From assembly GCA_029218445.1 (NCBI GenBank), contig JAQXRI010000011.1:1-43444 (forward strand): 43,444 nt of DNA. The letters run 5' to 3'. Below, piece after piece: positions 27,697 through 36,283 of the stretch (its first letter is position 1; each line of letters begins with the position of its first letter). The notes beneath the pieces are model-generated. The model saw nothing but the letters and a program-made list of their open reading frames with translations. It did not search any database and was not told where the DNA came from. A program made the translations under genes and the position numbers. This DNA is from Prevotellaceae bacterium (GTDB lineage: Bacteria > Bacteroidota > Bacteroidia > Bacteroidales > Bacteroidaceae).

Positions 27697-28782
27697 TTAT
27701 TTTATCTTCGCTTTCACCACTACCATCATGCCTGCCGCAAGCCGCTCGTTGTCTTCCTTCGAGAGGTTGACGAAGTCGATGCGTACAGGCACGCGCTGCT
27801 GAATCTTGACGAAGTTGCCGGCAGAGTTGTCGGTAGGAACAAGCGAGTATTTCGAACCTGTGGCACCCGAGATGGCTGTCACCTTGCCCTCAAACTCGCG
27901 GTTGCTTATGGCATCGACGGTCATTACCACGTCCTGTCCAATGTAAAGGTTCTCCACCTGCGTCTCTTTGTAGTTGGCTATCACCCACTTCTGCGTGTCG
28001 GGCAGGATATAGGTTATGGTTTGTCCGGCATTGATGTACTGTCCTTCCTCCAGTGAGCGTCGGCCCAGTTTGCCGTCGCATGGTGCCGTCACTACACAGT
28101 ATGACAGGTTGAGTTTTGCCATCTCCAATGCTGCCGTAGCGCGCTCTATGGCGGCCTCGGTGTTGGCTATTCGGTTGCTCACCTCGTTTACTCCCGAGTA
28201 GGCGGCCTTCTGCTGTCGGCGTGTGGCGTCGAGCTTTTTCTTCGTCGCCGCGTATTCGGTTTCTATCTGCTCCAGTTGTATTGGAGTGGCGGCGTTGCGC
28301 TCTACGAGGTTCTGATAGCGCTGGCGGTCCTTGTCGAGCTTTGCCAAGCGCACCTCTATTTCGGCTATTGAGGCCTCATACACGTCGGCCGTCTTTTCGG
28401 TGGTTTGCTTTGTGGCTCCCATCACCGTCTTTCCTGCCATGGCGTCCTTCAGTGCGGCCTCGGCCTCCATCACTCGTATGCGGTATTCGCTGTCGTCGAG
28501 CACGAGCAGCGTGTCGCCTTTCTTCACTGTTTGGTGTTCCTGGAAATATATCTTCTTGATGTAACCTGCGGCACGCATGTTCACCGGCGAGAGATACTGC
28601 TCCACCTGTGCGTCGTTGCTCGTTTCGTTGCGCTTATAGTCGAGCAGCATGCACACCACTTCAACCACGCCCCATACGATAATTGCTACGCCAATGAGGC
28701 TTACTATCATTTGTCTTGTACGTTGCTTCTTCAATTTCTTTGCCTTTTCTTCAGCACTAATCTGCTTCTCGTTGTCTTCCAT
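27697..28782 (-). CDS. HlyD/EmrA-family membrane fusion protein
   Basis: 361-residue periplasmic adaptor. A cytoplasmic Lys-rich start is followed by one membrane anchor (about 26-47, IVSLIGVAIIVWGVVEVVCML). The biotinyl-lipoyl half motif VNMRAAGYIKKIYFQEHQTVKKGDTLLVLDDSEY leads into a long coiled coil (about 100-225), and the barrel part LSYCVVTAPCDGKLGRRSLEEGQYINAGQ follows. It links the MFS pump to the TolC-like channel. A 114-nt gap holding an inverted repeat array separates it from the upstream tolC-like gene. Confidence 0.93.
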   Translation of the reverse strand: MEDNEKQISAEEKAKKLKKQRTRQMIVSLIGVAIIVWGVVEVVCMLLDYKRNETSNDAQVEQYLSPVNMRAAGYIKKIYFQEHQTVKKGDTLLVLDDSEYRIRVMEAEAALKDAMAGKTVMGATKQTTEKTADVYEASIAEIEVRLAKLDKDRQRYQNLVERNAATPIQLEQIETEYAATKKKLDATRRQQKAAYSGVNEVSNRIANTEAAIERATAALEMAKLNLSYCVVTAPCDGKLGRRSLEEGQYINAGQTITYILPDTQKWVIANYKETQVENLYIGQDVVMTVDAISNREFEGKVTAISGATGSKYSLVPTDNSAGNFVKIQQRVPVRIDFVNLSKEDNERLAAGMMVVVKAKIK

Positions 28783-28814
28783 TGTTGTTGTTGTTTAAAT
28801 ATTGTTTTTTTGGT

Positions 28815-28908
28815 GGTGAGGGGTGAGGGGTTAGAGGTGAGAGAATACTATAAGCTTATATTTGAGGCAGTTAACTATTCTCTCACCTCTCACTTCTCAC
28901 CTCTCACT
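28815..28908. repeat. Inverted tandem heptamer array, GGTGAGA type
   Basis: Left array 28815-28842 is four heptamers on the plus strand (GGTGAGG, GGTGAGG, GGTTAGA, GGTGAGA). Right array 28881-28908 is four heptamers on the minus strand (AGTGAGA, GGTGAGA, AGTGAGA, GGTGAGA). Both end inward with GAATA, giving facing 33-nt arms around a 28-nt loop (28848-28875) that contains a 12-bp palindrome (TATAAGCTTATA, 28849-28860). TGA in the right-arm units covers all three minus-strand frames, and one of them (28897-28899) is the tolC-like stop. Unlike the array at 24329, this one lies inside an apparent operon and could reduce read-through to the pump genes. Confidence 0.88.
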
Positions 28909-30228
28909 TCTCATCAGCTTCTCCAATTGTCCCGTAAGTTTCAGCACCGCAAGGTTTGACACCTGATAGTTGTAGTGGGCGCTGAGGTAGTTGTTTTGGG
29001 CGTCGCTCATGCTCATCTCGTCTTGCAGCACCTCCACCATCGAGACGATGCCTTCGCGATAGCGGTCAACCGTGACGGCGTAAATGTCTTCGGCCAGGAC
29101 GTAGTTGTCGCGCTGCTTGAAGTAGTTGCGGCGGTTGTTGCCCAAGTCGTTCACGGCATTTGAATACTGTGTCTGCATGTTCTTCAGCGTGTTTTCATAC
29201 GACAGCTTCGCATTGTCCAGTTCGGCCTGTGCCTTGCGTATCTTAGAACGCTTTTCAAAGCCGTCGAACACCGGCACACGCAGCGAGAGGCCAATGCCGT
29301 CGGAACGGTACCAGTGGTTTGACTCGCCCGAATGAAACCAATTCTTAAACTTGTCGGTGTATGCCGTGAAGGCAAAGCTGCCGCTCAGGCTCAATGTGGG
29401 CAGATAGCCTTCCTTTGCCAGCTTCTTCTGCTGCTCGGCCAGCGTCTGCTTCTTTGCCATGAGCTGCAGTTCGTAGAGGTTGGGGTTGAGTCCTGCAAGC
29501 GTGGCGTCGTCTATTTCGTCAACCGACTTTTCCTCAACCCTCAGCTCTTGTTCTGCCGGGTAGTCCATCACGTATTTCAGCATGTTATACTGCTCTACGA
29601 GCATCGCCTGCGCATTGGCAAGCTGTACGTTCATGTTTTCAATCTTCACGTTTATTCGCTTGAGGTCAACCTCAAGTGCCATTCCGTTGTCGTAGAAGGC
29701 TTGTGTTATTTCACGCAACTCCTCGAAACGCTTGATGTTGTCGTTGACGATGGTTATCTGCTCGGTGGTGTTCTGTATCAGATAATACACTTTGCTTATC
29801 TGAACAATCAGGTCCTCACGCGCCTTCTCATACGACAATTGGTTGAGTTGGTCGAGTGTTTTGGCAATGTCAACGGCGGTAAGTGCCGTTTGGCTGTACA
29901 GCGGCATCTGCAGCTGCAAAGCCGCCGACGAGTTGTACTGCAGCGTCTTGGTGACGTTGTAGGTCTTGCCGTAAGCCGTTCCGTCGGTCACCGACACAGG
30001 TGGGTCGAAGTTGTCGTTGAGTGACGCCGCAAAGTTGATTTGCGGCAAGAGCCTGGCTCGGTTTTCACTAATGTTGTGCTTGCCTTTCACTATTTCTCCC
30101 TTGGCAATCTTCAGCTGCAGATTGTTTTCTATGCCCATCTTGAGGCATTGTTGCAGCGTAAGCTTTTCCTGTGCCCCAACTTGGCTGCAGAAAAGCGTAA
30201 TAGCAAATGTGAACAGTAACAATTTCAT
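28897..30228 (-). CDS. TolC-family outer membrane efflux protein
   Basis: 443 residues with signal peptide (MKLLLFTFAITLFCSQVGAQ) and two OEP repeats forming the periplasmic helical tunnel (EKLTLQQCLKMGIENNLQLKIAKGEI at the start; DNAKLSYENTLKNMQTQYSNAVNDL in the second half). It is the exit duct for the adaptor and MFS pump encoded downstream. The last codons (MRSER) and TGA stop are part of the heptamer array at 28881-28908. The ATG at 30228 lies 23 nt after the -7 element at 30251. Confidence 0.93.
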   Translation of the reverse strand: MKLLLFTFAITLFCSQVGAQEKLTLQQCLKMGIENNLQLKIAKGEIVKGKHNISENRARLLPQINFAASLNDNFDPPVSVTDGTAYGKTYNVTKTLQYNSSAALQLQMPLYSQTALTAVDIAKTLDQLNQLSYEKAREDLIVQISKVYYLIQNTTEQITIVNDNIKRFEELREITQAFYDNGMALEVDLKRINVKIENMNVQLANAQAMLVEQYNMLKYVMDYPAEQELRVEEKSVDEIDDATLAGLNPNLYELQLMAKKQTLAEQQKKLAKEGYLPTLSLSGSFAFTAYTDKFKNWFHSGESNHWYRSDGIGLSLRVPVFDGFEKRSKIRKAQAELDNAKLSYENTLKNMQTQYSNAVNDLGNNRRNYFKQRDNYVLAEDIYAVTVDRYREGIVSMVEVLQDEMSMSDAQNNYLSAHYNYQVSNLAVLKLTGQLEKLMRSER

Positions 30229-30250
30229 GTAAATATCTCTAAATCGGGTG

Positions 30251-30258
30251 CAAAGGTA
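30251..30258 (-). promoter_or_regulatory. -7 element of the efflux operon promoter
   Basis: TACCTTTG on the minus strand followed by CACCC. The position 19-21 nt upstream lacks TTTG, so the promoter may be weak or activator-dependent. Confidence 0.65.
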
Positions 30259-30329
30259 TATAAAAATAGGTGAATTAATATATTCACATAATACTACAAA
30301 CTGTTCATATTTTCCTTTTTCACAAAATA

Positions 30330-30359
30330 AGGAGTCAAGGAGCAGATTTCCTGACTCCT
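30330..30359 (-). terminator. Probable terminator of acpP-fabF-rnc
   Basis: On the minus strand AGGAGTCA-GGA pairs with TCC-T-TGACTCCT (11 bp with one bulge), followed by TATTTTG. It begins 25 nt after the rnc stop codon. The AGGAGTCAAGGAG wording resembles the units of the array at 24329. Confidence 0.6.
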
Positions 30360-30383
30360 CAACCCCTCTTCATCATGGGCGGC

Positions 30384-31427
30384 TCAGCAGTCCTCCTCCG
30401 AAAAGGCGGCTGCCTCGGCCGCTGCTATGATGTCTTCACGCGTCGGTTCCTTTGGCGTTGCCGTAATGTCTGAGAGATCGAATTCGTCGCCTGCGACGGA
30501 CGTCTTTTGTACCTTCTCGGTCATTACGGCAGCTTTGTCGTTGGTCGTTTCCTTTGCAACCGATGTCGTGTCATCTTTAGCTTTAGCAATTATAAAGTCT
30601 TGTTTTTCTTCAGTGTCGGGAACGTTCAACACTGGTTCTTCTTCCATCTTGGTGCGGTTGCCCTTGGCTGTAAACACTGCGTCGATAAACTGTGGCTCGC
30701 GCTTCAGCCTCTGCAGAGTGGCCTTTGCCGCAATCTGCTGGCTCTCCTTTTTCGAATATCCTTTTCCACTGCCACCTTCAAGTCCCTCTAGTGTGGTCTT
30801 ATACATAAAAACAGGGCTTCCCGTGTCGTCTTTTCCTTGGCTGACAAGCGGAAATTCGAGGCGCACCTTGTTTTTCTGGCTCCATTCTATCAGCTTACTC
30901 TTAAAGTTGACTTCCTTGTAGGCCACCTTGTCAATGTTGATGAGCTTGCACAAGATGCGCTTCTGCATAAAGCGCATGCAGGCATCATATCCACGGTCGA
31001 GGTATATGGCTCCCACAAGTGCCTCGAAGGCATTGCCGCCTACATAGCTGTTGTGGGTGTTGTTGTGTCCTGACGACAGTATGAGCTGGTTGATGCCCAT
31101 TTCCTGCGCAAGGCGGTTGAGTGTGTCGCGCTGCACGAGCTTGCTGCGGGTGTTGGTGAGAAAACCTTCACGCTTTCCCTCAAAGTGGCGATATACTATG
31201 TCGCCTACGACAGCGTCGAGAATGGCGTCGCCAAGAAATTCCAGCCGCTCGTTGTTCACAGGCCTGCCCTTGGCGTTTCTTTTTGCCACGCTCTTGTGCA
31301 TGAGAGCCATCTTGTAGTGCTCAATCTTCCTTGGATAGAAGCCTAATATTTGATAGAGAGAAGAAAAAAGCTCCTTCTCCTTCCGGAAAGGGAGCCTTAT
31401 GCGGTCAACGATATGACTATTCAGCAT
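30384..31427 (-). CDS. rnc: Ribonuclease III
   Basis: Double-strand RNA endonuclease for rRNA and mRNA processing. The catalytic signature NNERLEFLGDAILDAVVGDIVY lies near residues 58-79 and the second acidic site is GNAFEALVGAIYLDRGY. The double-stranded RNA-binding domain follows (about 170-240, GSGKGYSKKESQQIAAKATLQRL). The usual protein ends near residue 245; this one has about 100 further acidic, low-complexity residues (to 347). The ATG at 31425-31427 overlaps the fabF stop by 11 nt, indicating coupling. Confidence 0.95.
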   Translation of the reverse strand: MLNSHIVDRIRLPFRKEKELFSSLYQILGFYPRKIEHYKMALMHKSVAKRNAKGRPVNNERLEFLGDAILDAVVGDIVYRHFEGKREGFLTNTRSKLVQRDTLNRLAQEMGINQLILSSGHNNTHNSYVGGNAFEALVGAIYLDRGYDACMRFMQKRILCKLINIDKVAYKEVNFKSKLIEWSQKNKVRLEFPLVSQGKDDTGSPVFMYKTTLEGLEGGSGKGYSKKESQQIAAKATLQRLKREPQFIDAVFTAKGNRTKMEEEPVLNVPDTEEKQDFIIAKAKDDTTSVAKETTNDKAAVMTEKVQKTSVAGDEFDLSDITATPKEPTREDIIAAAEAAAFSEEDC

Positions 31428-32679
31428 ATTTCTTGAATACTACACAAGCATTGTGTCCACCAAAGCCGAAGGTGTTGCTGATAGCGGCACGCACTTCGCG
31501 CTTCTGGGCCTTGTTGAATGTGAAGTTCAGGTTGTAGTCGATTTCCTCGTCGTTGTCGCCTTCCTCGTGGTTGATGGTAGGAGGCACGATGTCGTTCTTT
31601 ACGGCCAGGATGGTGGCCATGGCCTCTACGGCGCCTGCGGCACCCAGCAGGTGGCCCGTCATCGACTTTGTTGAGCTGATGTTGAGCTTGTAGGCAGCCT
31701 CGCCAAACACTTCCTTGATGGCCTTGGCCTCAGAAATGTCGCCCACGTGTGTCGATGTGCCGTGAACGTTGATGTAGTCGATGTCCTCTGGCTTCAGTCC
31801 TGCATCGGCCAATGCGTTCTCCATCACCAGACGAGCGCCAAGACCCTCCGGGTGTGAAGCCGTGATGTGATATGCGTCGGCGCTCATGCCTTCGCCCACC
31901 ATTTCGGCATAAATCTTTGCTCCGCGAGCCTTTGCGTGCTCCAGCTCTTCGAGTATGAGGCAGCCTGCTCCTTCGCCCATGATGAATCCGTCGCGGGTTG
32001 CGCTGAACGGACGCGAGGCGGTGGCGGGAGAGTCGTTGCGGGTGCTCAATGCGTGCATGGCGTTGAATCCGCCTACGCCACAAGGACAAATGGCAGCTTC
32101 AGCACCACCTGCAACAATGGCGTTGGCCTTGCCCAGACGCACGAGATTGAAGGCGTCGGCCAATGCGTTCGTTGACGATGCGCAAGCAGATGTTGTTGTA
32201 TAGTTGGGGCCGTGGAAGCCGAAATGTATCGAAATCTGTCCTGATGCAATGTCTGCAATCATTTTGGGTATGAAGAACGGATTGAACTTCGGTCCGTCTT
32301 CCTCGTGGACACCGTAGTACTTCACTTCATCCTCGAAGGTCTTTATACCACCAATGCCCACACCGTAAACCACACCAATGCGGTTCTTGTCGATGCTGTC
32401 GAGGTCCATGCCACTGTCCTTAACGGCCTGCATTGCCGAAATCATTGCCAACTGGGTGTAGCGGTCCATCTTGCGGGCCTCCTTACGGTCGATGAATTCG
32501 GTGATGTTGAGATTCTTAACTTCGCACGCGAACTGTGTCTTGAACTTCGACGCGTCAAATAATGTAATAGGTGCGGCACCACTTACTCCGTTGATGAGGT
32601 TGTTCCATGTCTCCTCGGGAGTGTTGCCAACGGGAGTAACGGCTCCCATACCTGTTACAACTACTCTTTTTAATTCCAT
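31417..32679 (-). CDS. fabF: 3-oxoacyl-ACP synthase II
   Basis: 420-residue condensing enzyme of fatty acid elongation. From the ATG at 32677-32679 it starts MELKRVVVTGMGAVTPVGN. The active-site Cys is in TTTSACASSTNA, and the two catalytic His are in NVHGTSTHVGD and STKSMTGHLLGAAG. A longer frame to 32730 adds an implausible hydrophobic leader lying across the upstream hairpin region. It lies 84 nt after acpP and overlaps rnc; acpP-fabF-rnc is the usual Bacteroidetes order. Confidence 0.97.
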   Translation of the reverse strand: MELKRVVVTGMGAVTPVGNTPEETWNNLINGVSGAAPITLFDASKFKTQFACEVKNLNITEFIDRKEARKMDRYTQLAMISAMQAVKDSGMDLDSIDKNRIGVVYGVGIGGIKTFEDEVKYYGVHEEDGPKFNPFFIPKMIADIASGQISIHFGFHGPNYTTTSACASSTNALADAFNLVRLGKANAIVAGGAEAAICPCGVGGFNAMHALSTRNDSPATASRPFSATRDGFIMGEGAGCLILEELEHAKARGAKIYAEMVGEGMSADAYHITASHPEGLGARLVMENALADAGLKPEDIDYINVHGTSTHVGDISEAKAIKEVFGEAAYKLNISSTKSMTGHLLGAAGAVEAMATILAVKNDIVPPTINHEEGDNDEEIDYNLNFTFNKAQKREVRAAISNTFGFGGHNACVVFKKYAE

Positions 32680-32714
32680 GTAAAAAAAATGATGTTGAAA
32701 AAGTTGAATACACA

Positions 32715-32749
32715 CAATTGGGAATTTCAAAACATGAAATTCCCAATTG
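32715..32749 (-). other. Perfect hairpin between acpP and fabF
   Basis: CAATTGGGAATTTCA (32715-32729) and TGAAATTCCCAATTG (32735-32749) form a 15-bp stem with a 5-nt loop. It follows the acpP stop by 14 nt. The next minus-strand bases are TGTGTATTCAAC, without a U tract. It probably marks a processing or partial termination point that lets acpP mRNA outnumber fabF-rnc mRNA. Confidence 0.75.
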
Positions 32750-32763
32750 GTCTTGATTCAAGA

Positions 32764-33000
32764 TTATTTTGAATTCTCTTCGATGTAAGCGATGGCATCA
32801 CCAACGGTACCAATCTTCTCAGCCTTGTCATCTGGAATAGATACACCGAAAGCCTTCTCGAACTCCATGATGAGCTCTACTGTGTCGAGTGAGTCTGCAC
32901 CGAGATCGTTTGTGAAGCTTGCTTCTGGCTTTACTTCTGCCTCGTCAACACCGAGTTTCTCTACGATGATTTCCTTTACTTTAGATTCAATTTCTGACAT
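32764..33000 (-). CDS. acpP: Acyl carrier protein
   Basis: 78-residue acidic carrier of fatty acyl chains. The phosphopantetheine attachment Ser is in [20 protein letters not shown]. The start is the ATG at 32998-33000 ([18 protein letters not shown]), which gives the normal length; an upstream in-frame extension to 33126 runs through the promoter. First gene of acpP-fabF-rnc. Confidence 0.97.
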   Translation of the reverse strand: MSEIESKVKEIIVEKLGVDEAEVKPEASFTNDLGADSLDTVELIMEFEKAFGVSIPDDKAEKIGTVGDAIAYIEENSK

Positions 33001-33053
33001 AATTTTGTAGTTTAAAATGTTAATAATGATTTCTATCTTGAACTTTTCGGGTG

Positions 33054-33085
33054 CAAAGTAAGTAATTTTTAATGAATTATGCAAA
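33054..33085 (-). promoter_or_regulatory. Promoter of acpP-fabF-rnc
   Basis: Minus-strand TTTG (33082-33085), a 20-nt spacer, then TTACTTTG (33054-33061), one mismatch from TAnnTTTG. The leader before acpP is about 47 nt. Confidence 0.7.
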
Positions 33086-33206
33086 TATTTCGGGAAAAAA
33101 GCGACAGTTTTTGCACATTTACCCATTAATTGTGCAATAAAATTTGCCCAAATTCATGCTTTTTCGACAAAAACGACGCTTATAACTGCTTGATGTGTGC
33201 GCACAC

Positions 33207-34208
33207 CTAACATGTTTCGCGACGCAAATAATAGTTGCCGCGCTGGTCTTCAAAACCATCGGGGTCGGACTTCAGCCTGAAGCTGTCATGAAGGGGGTCG
33301 TAAAGCTGAAGCGGATTGCCTGTATATACAAAGTCGGACGGAAGGGATGGTGGCGCAACGGCTTCAGGACGCGCCACGCCAAAGTGCCGGCAAAGCGCAT
33401 CAATCACCATGTTGCTGGCATTGGCCTTGCCGTCGGCTGAATATCCGGCAATGTGCGGAGTGGCGATGTATGCCCTGTCGAGAAGTTCAAGATTTATGGC
33501 CGGCTCATTTTCCCAAGTGTCTATCACGGCCTGTCCCACTACGCCCTTGTCGATGGCGTCCAGCAGCGCCTGCTCGTCTATTATGCCGCCACGGCTCGTG
33601 TTGACCACCACAGCTCCCTTCTTGGCAAGGCTGAACAGGAAGTCGCGGTCGGCAAGATGCCAAGTGGGATGCTCGCCGTCGTGGGTCAGCGGCACATGAA
33701 AGGTAACAACGTCGGCACGGCGCGCAATCTCGTCGATGCCCACCAGCCACGGCAGGTCAAGGAAAGGGTCGTTGACCATCACGTCCATTCCCAGCCTCTC
33801 GCCCACTGCCTTCACCTGTCTGCCCACATGGCCATAGCCCACAACGCCCAGTGTGGAGCCGCTGAGGTCCAGACCGCAGTCGCGCTGCAACGAAAGGAGT
33901 GATGTTTCAAGATACTGTCCCACCGAGGAGGCGTTGCATCCCGGACAGTTCACCCAACTTATGCCCGCCTTGTCAAGCCAAGCAGTGTCGAGATGGTCGA
34001 TGCCGATGGTGGCCGTGGCCACAAACCTCACCTTGCTGCCTGCAAGCAAACGCTCGTCGCAGCGTGTACGTGTTCGTACAATCAACGCATCGGCATCCAT
34101 TACGTCAGAAGGCGCAATGTCGGCTCCTTTTATGTAAATGACGTCGGACGTTATCCTGGCAAGCGACTCACGCATATAGGGAATCTTGTCGTCAACAATA
34201 ATTTTCAT
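33207..34208 (-). CDS. pdxB: 4-phosphoerythronate dehydrogenase
   Basis: 333-residue D-2-hydroxyacid dehydrogenase family enzyme of the DXP-dependent pyridoxal phosphate pathway. The start MKIIVDDKIPYMRESLA, ATATIGIDHLDTAWLDKAGI, and NCPGCNASSVGQY are PdxB-like. The NAD-binding GVVGYGHVGRQV follows. Catalytic Arg is in VVNTSRGGIIDE, Glu in DTWENEPAI and His in ATPHIAGYS. The ATG at 34206-34208 is chosen over a TTG at 34262 that lies in the promoter. Confidence 0.92.
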   Translation of the reverse strand: MKIIVDDKIPYMRESLARITSDVIYIKGADIAPSDVMDADALIVRTRTRCDERLLAGSKVRFVATATIGIDHLDTAWLDKAGISWVNCPGCNASSVGQYLETSLLSLQRDCGLDLSGSTLGVVGYGHVGRQVKAVGERLGMDVMVNDPFLDLPWLVGIDEIARRADVVTFHVPLTHDGEHPTWHLADRDFLFSLAKKGAVVVNTSRGGIIDEQALLDAIDKGVVGQAVIDTWENEPAINLELLDRAYIATPHIAGYSADGKANASNMVIDALCRHFGVARPEAVAPPSLPSDFVYTGNPLQLYDPLHDSFRLKSDPDGFEDQRGNYYLRRETC

Positions 34209-34259
34209 TATGGGGACTATTAAGTGCTCTTTAAACGTTGTTTTTTTATTTTTCAGCCG

Positions 34260-34267
34260 CAAAAGTA
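34260..34267 (-). promoter_or_regulatory. -7 element of pdxB
   Basis: TACTTTTG followed by CGG on the minus strand, 51 nt before the pdxB ATG. The -33 region lacks a clear TTTG. It is divergent from the promoter at 34319. Confidence 0.55.
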
Positions 34268-34318
34268 CATAAAATCTTCAAAAAAAAGCACTATTTCTAC
34301 GAAAAACTATAGATTTTG

Positions 34319-34349
34319 TTGGATATTTAAAAAACTTTTCTTAGATTTG
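34319..34349 (+). promoter_or_regulatory. Promoter of the DUF4254-to-PAP2 operon
   Basis: TTGG (34319-34322), a 19-nt spacer, then TAGATTTG (34342-34349). The -33 element has a one-base shift from TTTG. The leader is about 23 nt. Confidence 0.65.
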
Positions 34350-34378
34350 CAGATAAAAAACATAAAGAAGCAACAAAA

Positions 34379-34990
34379 ATGTCATTTTCAGAACACTGCA
34401 ACAAGATTTTCAATCAAGCCATCAGAGACTATCATCTGACCGACAACGTTGACGTTCCGATGAACAATCCCTATGAAAGAGGCACCATAGACTACAGTCT
34501 TTACATGAAGTGCTGGATAGACACTGTCCAATGGCACTTTGAGGACATTATACGTGACCCACACATCAATCCCGACGAGGCTCTCTCGCTGAAGAGGCGC
34601 ATCGACAGGAGCAACCAGGACCGTACTGACCTGGTGGAAGAGATAGACAGCTACTTCCGTCAGCAGTACAGCGAAGTGACGCCCCATGCCGACGCACGAC
34701 TGAACACCGAAAGCCCCGCATGGGCCATCGACCGCCTGTCGATTCTCGCCTTGAAGATTTACCACATGGCCGAACAGGTGGAAAGGAATGATGCTACCGA
34801 AGAACACCGCAACAAATGCAAGGCAAAGCTCAACATCCTGCTCGAACAGCAAACCGACCTGGGCACAGCCATCGACCAACTGCTGGAGGACATTGCCGAA
34901 GGACGAAAGTACATGAAAGTCTATAGACAGATGAAGATGTACAACGACCCATCGACTAATCCCATCCTCTACGGCAACAACAACAAATGA
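34379..34990 (+). CDS. DUF4254 protein
   Basis: 203 residues, soluble, mostly helical, without signal peptide. SFSEHCNKIFNQAIRDYHLTDNVDVPMNNPYERGTIDYSLYMKCWIDTVQWHFEDIIRDP matches the Bacteroidetes DUF4254 family, and LKRRIDRSNQDRTDLVEEID is its central helix. The stop overlaps the start of the glycosyltransferase gene in ATGA, so the two are translationally coupled, suggesting a role in glycan or LPS assembly. No catalytic motif is recognised. Confidence 0.85.
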   Translation: MSFSEHCNKIFNQAIRDYHLTDNVDVPMNNPYERGTIDYSLYMKCWIDTVQWHFEDIIRDPHINPDEALSLKRRIDRSNQDRTDLVEEIDSYFRQQYSEVTPHADARLNTESPAWAIDRLSILALKIYHMAEQVERNDATEEHRNKCKAKLNILLEQQTDLGTAIDQLLEDIAEGRKYMKVYRQMKMYNDPSTNPILYGNNNK

Positions 34991-36039
34991 AAAAAGAACA
35001 CATCTTAATAATAAGGTTCTCGGCACTTGGCGACGTGGCCATGACTGTTCCTGTGGTATATTCCCTGGCAAAGACTTATCCCGAACTGCGCATCACAGTG
35101 CTCAGCAGGAGTTTTGCACGCACCTTATTTGAAGACCTTGCGCCCAATGTCAACTTCATGGGAGCCGACCTTAAGCACGAATACCACGGACTGGGAGGAC
35201 TAAACGCTCTCTACAGGCGGCTCACGGCCAAAAACTTTACGGCAATAGCCGACTTCCACAACGTGCTGCGGTCAGACTATCTGCGACTGAGGTTCAACAT
35301 CGACAGATACCGAGTGGCCCACATCAACAAAAACCGAAAAGGACGACGCAACCTTACCGCCACCAACAACAAGAAGCGTGTGCAGCAGGATTCGCCCTTC
35401 AAGAAATACGCCGATGTGCTCAGCCGCCTGGGCTATCCCATAGAGGTCAGCTTCAAGTCAATCTTCCCCGACGAAGGCGGCAACCTCAACCTTCTGCCCG
35501 CCATAGTAGGTCCAAAGAAGAACTTCGAGACGTGGATAGGCGTAGCGCCGTTTGCGGCCCACAAAGGCAAGGTTTATCCGCCACGACTAATGTGGCAGGC
35601 CATCAAGCTCGTGCTCGACCGTCATGCCGACACCCGCATCTTCCTGTTCGGCAGAGGCGACGACGAAGAAAAGACGTTTGACGAATGGAGCAAGGCCGAC
35701 GGCAGGTGCATCAGCGTCTCCAAGCACCTCGAAACCATGCAGCAGGAACTCATCCTCATGAGCCACCTCAACGTAATGCTATCGATGGACAGCGCCAACA
35801 TGCACCTCGCATCGCTGACGGCCACACCGGTGATAAGCATTTGGGGAGCCACGCATCCGCTGGCAGGATTCATGGGTTGGGGACAGACCATCGACAACGC
35901 CATACAGCTCGACCTTCCCTGCCGCCCGTGCAGCATCTACGGCAACAAGCCCTGCATCCGCCGCGACTATGCCTGCTTAGGCAACATCGCACCCGAACAC
36001 GTGGCCGAAAAAATAGAAAAATACATCGGGCAAGGTTAA
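34987..36039 (+). CDS. Glycosyltransferase family 9 (heptosyltransferase-like)
   Basis: 350-residue GT-B enzyme, probably cytoplasmic-face LPS core or surface glycan synthesis. The N-terminal motif ILIIRFSALGDVAMTVPVVYSLAKTYP, the acceptor-side IADFHNVLRSDYLR, and the nucleotide-sugar part IGVAPFAAHKGKVYPPRLM are GT9-like. SMDSANMHLASLTATPVISIWGATHPLAGFMGWG near 255-290 is the family's C-terminal signature. A Cys-rich end (LPCRPCSIYGNKPCIRRDYACLGN) is also usual. The acceptor and true sugar donor cannot be named. Confidence 0.9.
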   Translation: MKKEHILIIRFSALGDVAMTVPVVYSLAKTYPELRITVLSRSFARTLFEDLAPNVNFMGADLKHEYHGLGGLNALYRRLTAKNFTAIADFHNVLRSDYLRLRFNIDRYRVAHINKNRKGRRNLTATNNKKRVQQDSPFKKYADVLSRLGYPIEVSFKSIFPDEGGNLNLLPAIVGPKKNFETWIGVAPFAAHKGKVYPPRLMWQAIKLVLDRHADTRIFLFGRGDDEEKTFDEWSKADGRCISVSKHLETMQQELILMSHLNVMLSMDSANMHLASLTATPVISIWGATHPLAGFMGWGQTIDNAIQLDLPCRPCSIYGNKPCIRRDYACLGNIAPEHVAEKIEKYIGQG

Positions 36040-36113
36040 GGATCCTACACTCCCCTACACCCCCATAAACAATATCAAAACTTAATTTAAAAAAAAAGAA
36101 AGGAAAGATTATT

Positions 36114-36278
36114 ATGAAAAAGTACATTTGTGAAACCTGTGGTTACATTTACAACCCGGAAGTTGGCGACCCAGAGTCAGGCATCGCAGCAGGAACAGCT
36201 TTTGAAGACATTCCAGAAGATTGGGTATGCCCATTGTGCGGCGTAGGAAAAGACGATTTCTCGCCAGTAGAAGAATAA
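36114..36278 (+). CDS. Rubredoxin
   Basis: 54-residue one-iron electron carrier. Iron ligands are in CETCG (residues 6-9) and CPLCG (39-42), with the standard [30 protein letters not shown] core. The ATG at 36114-36116 follows a long A-rich leader; the stop at 36276 is 5 nt before the cation transporter gene. A frame on the opposite strand across this gene is only its shadow. Confidence 0.95.
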   Translation: MKKYICETCGYIYNPEVGDPESGIAAGTAFEDIPEDWVCPLCGVGKDDFSPVEE

Positions 36279-36283
36279 AGTAA

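Noticed and set aside
34209..34378. Riboswitch between pdxB and DUF4254
   Set aside because: Both leaders are short (about 23-45 nt) and AT-rich without stable stems.
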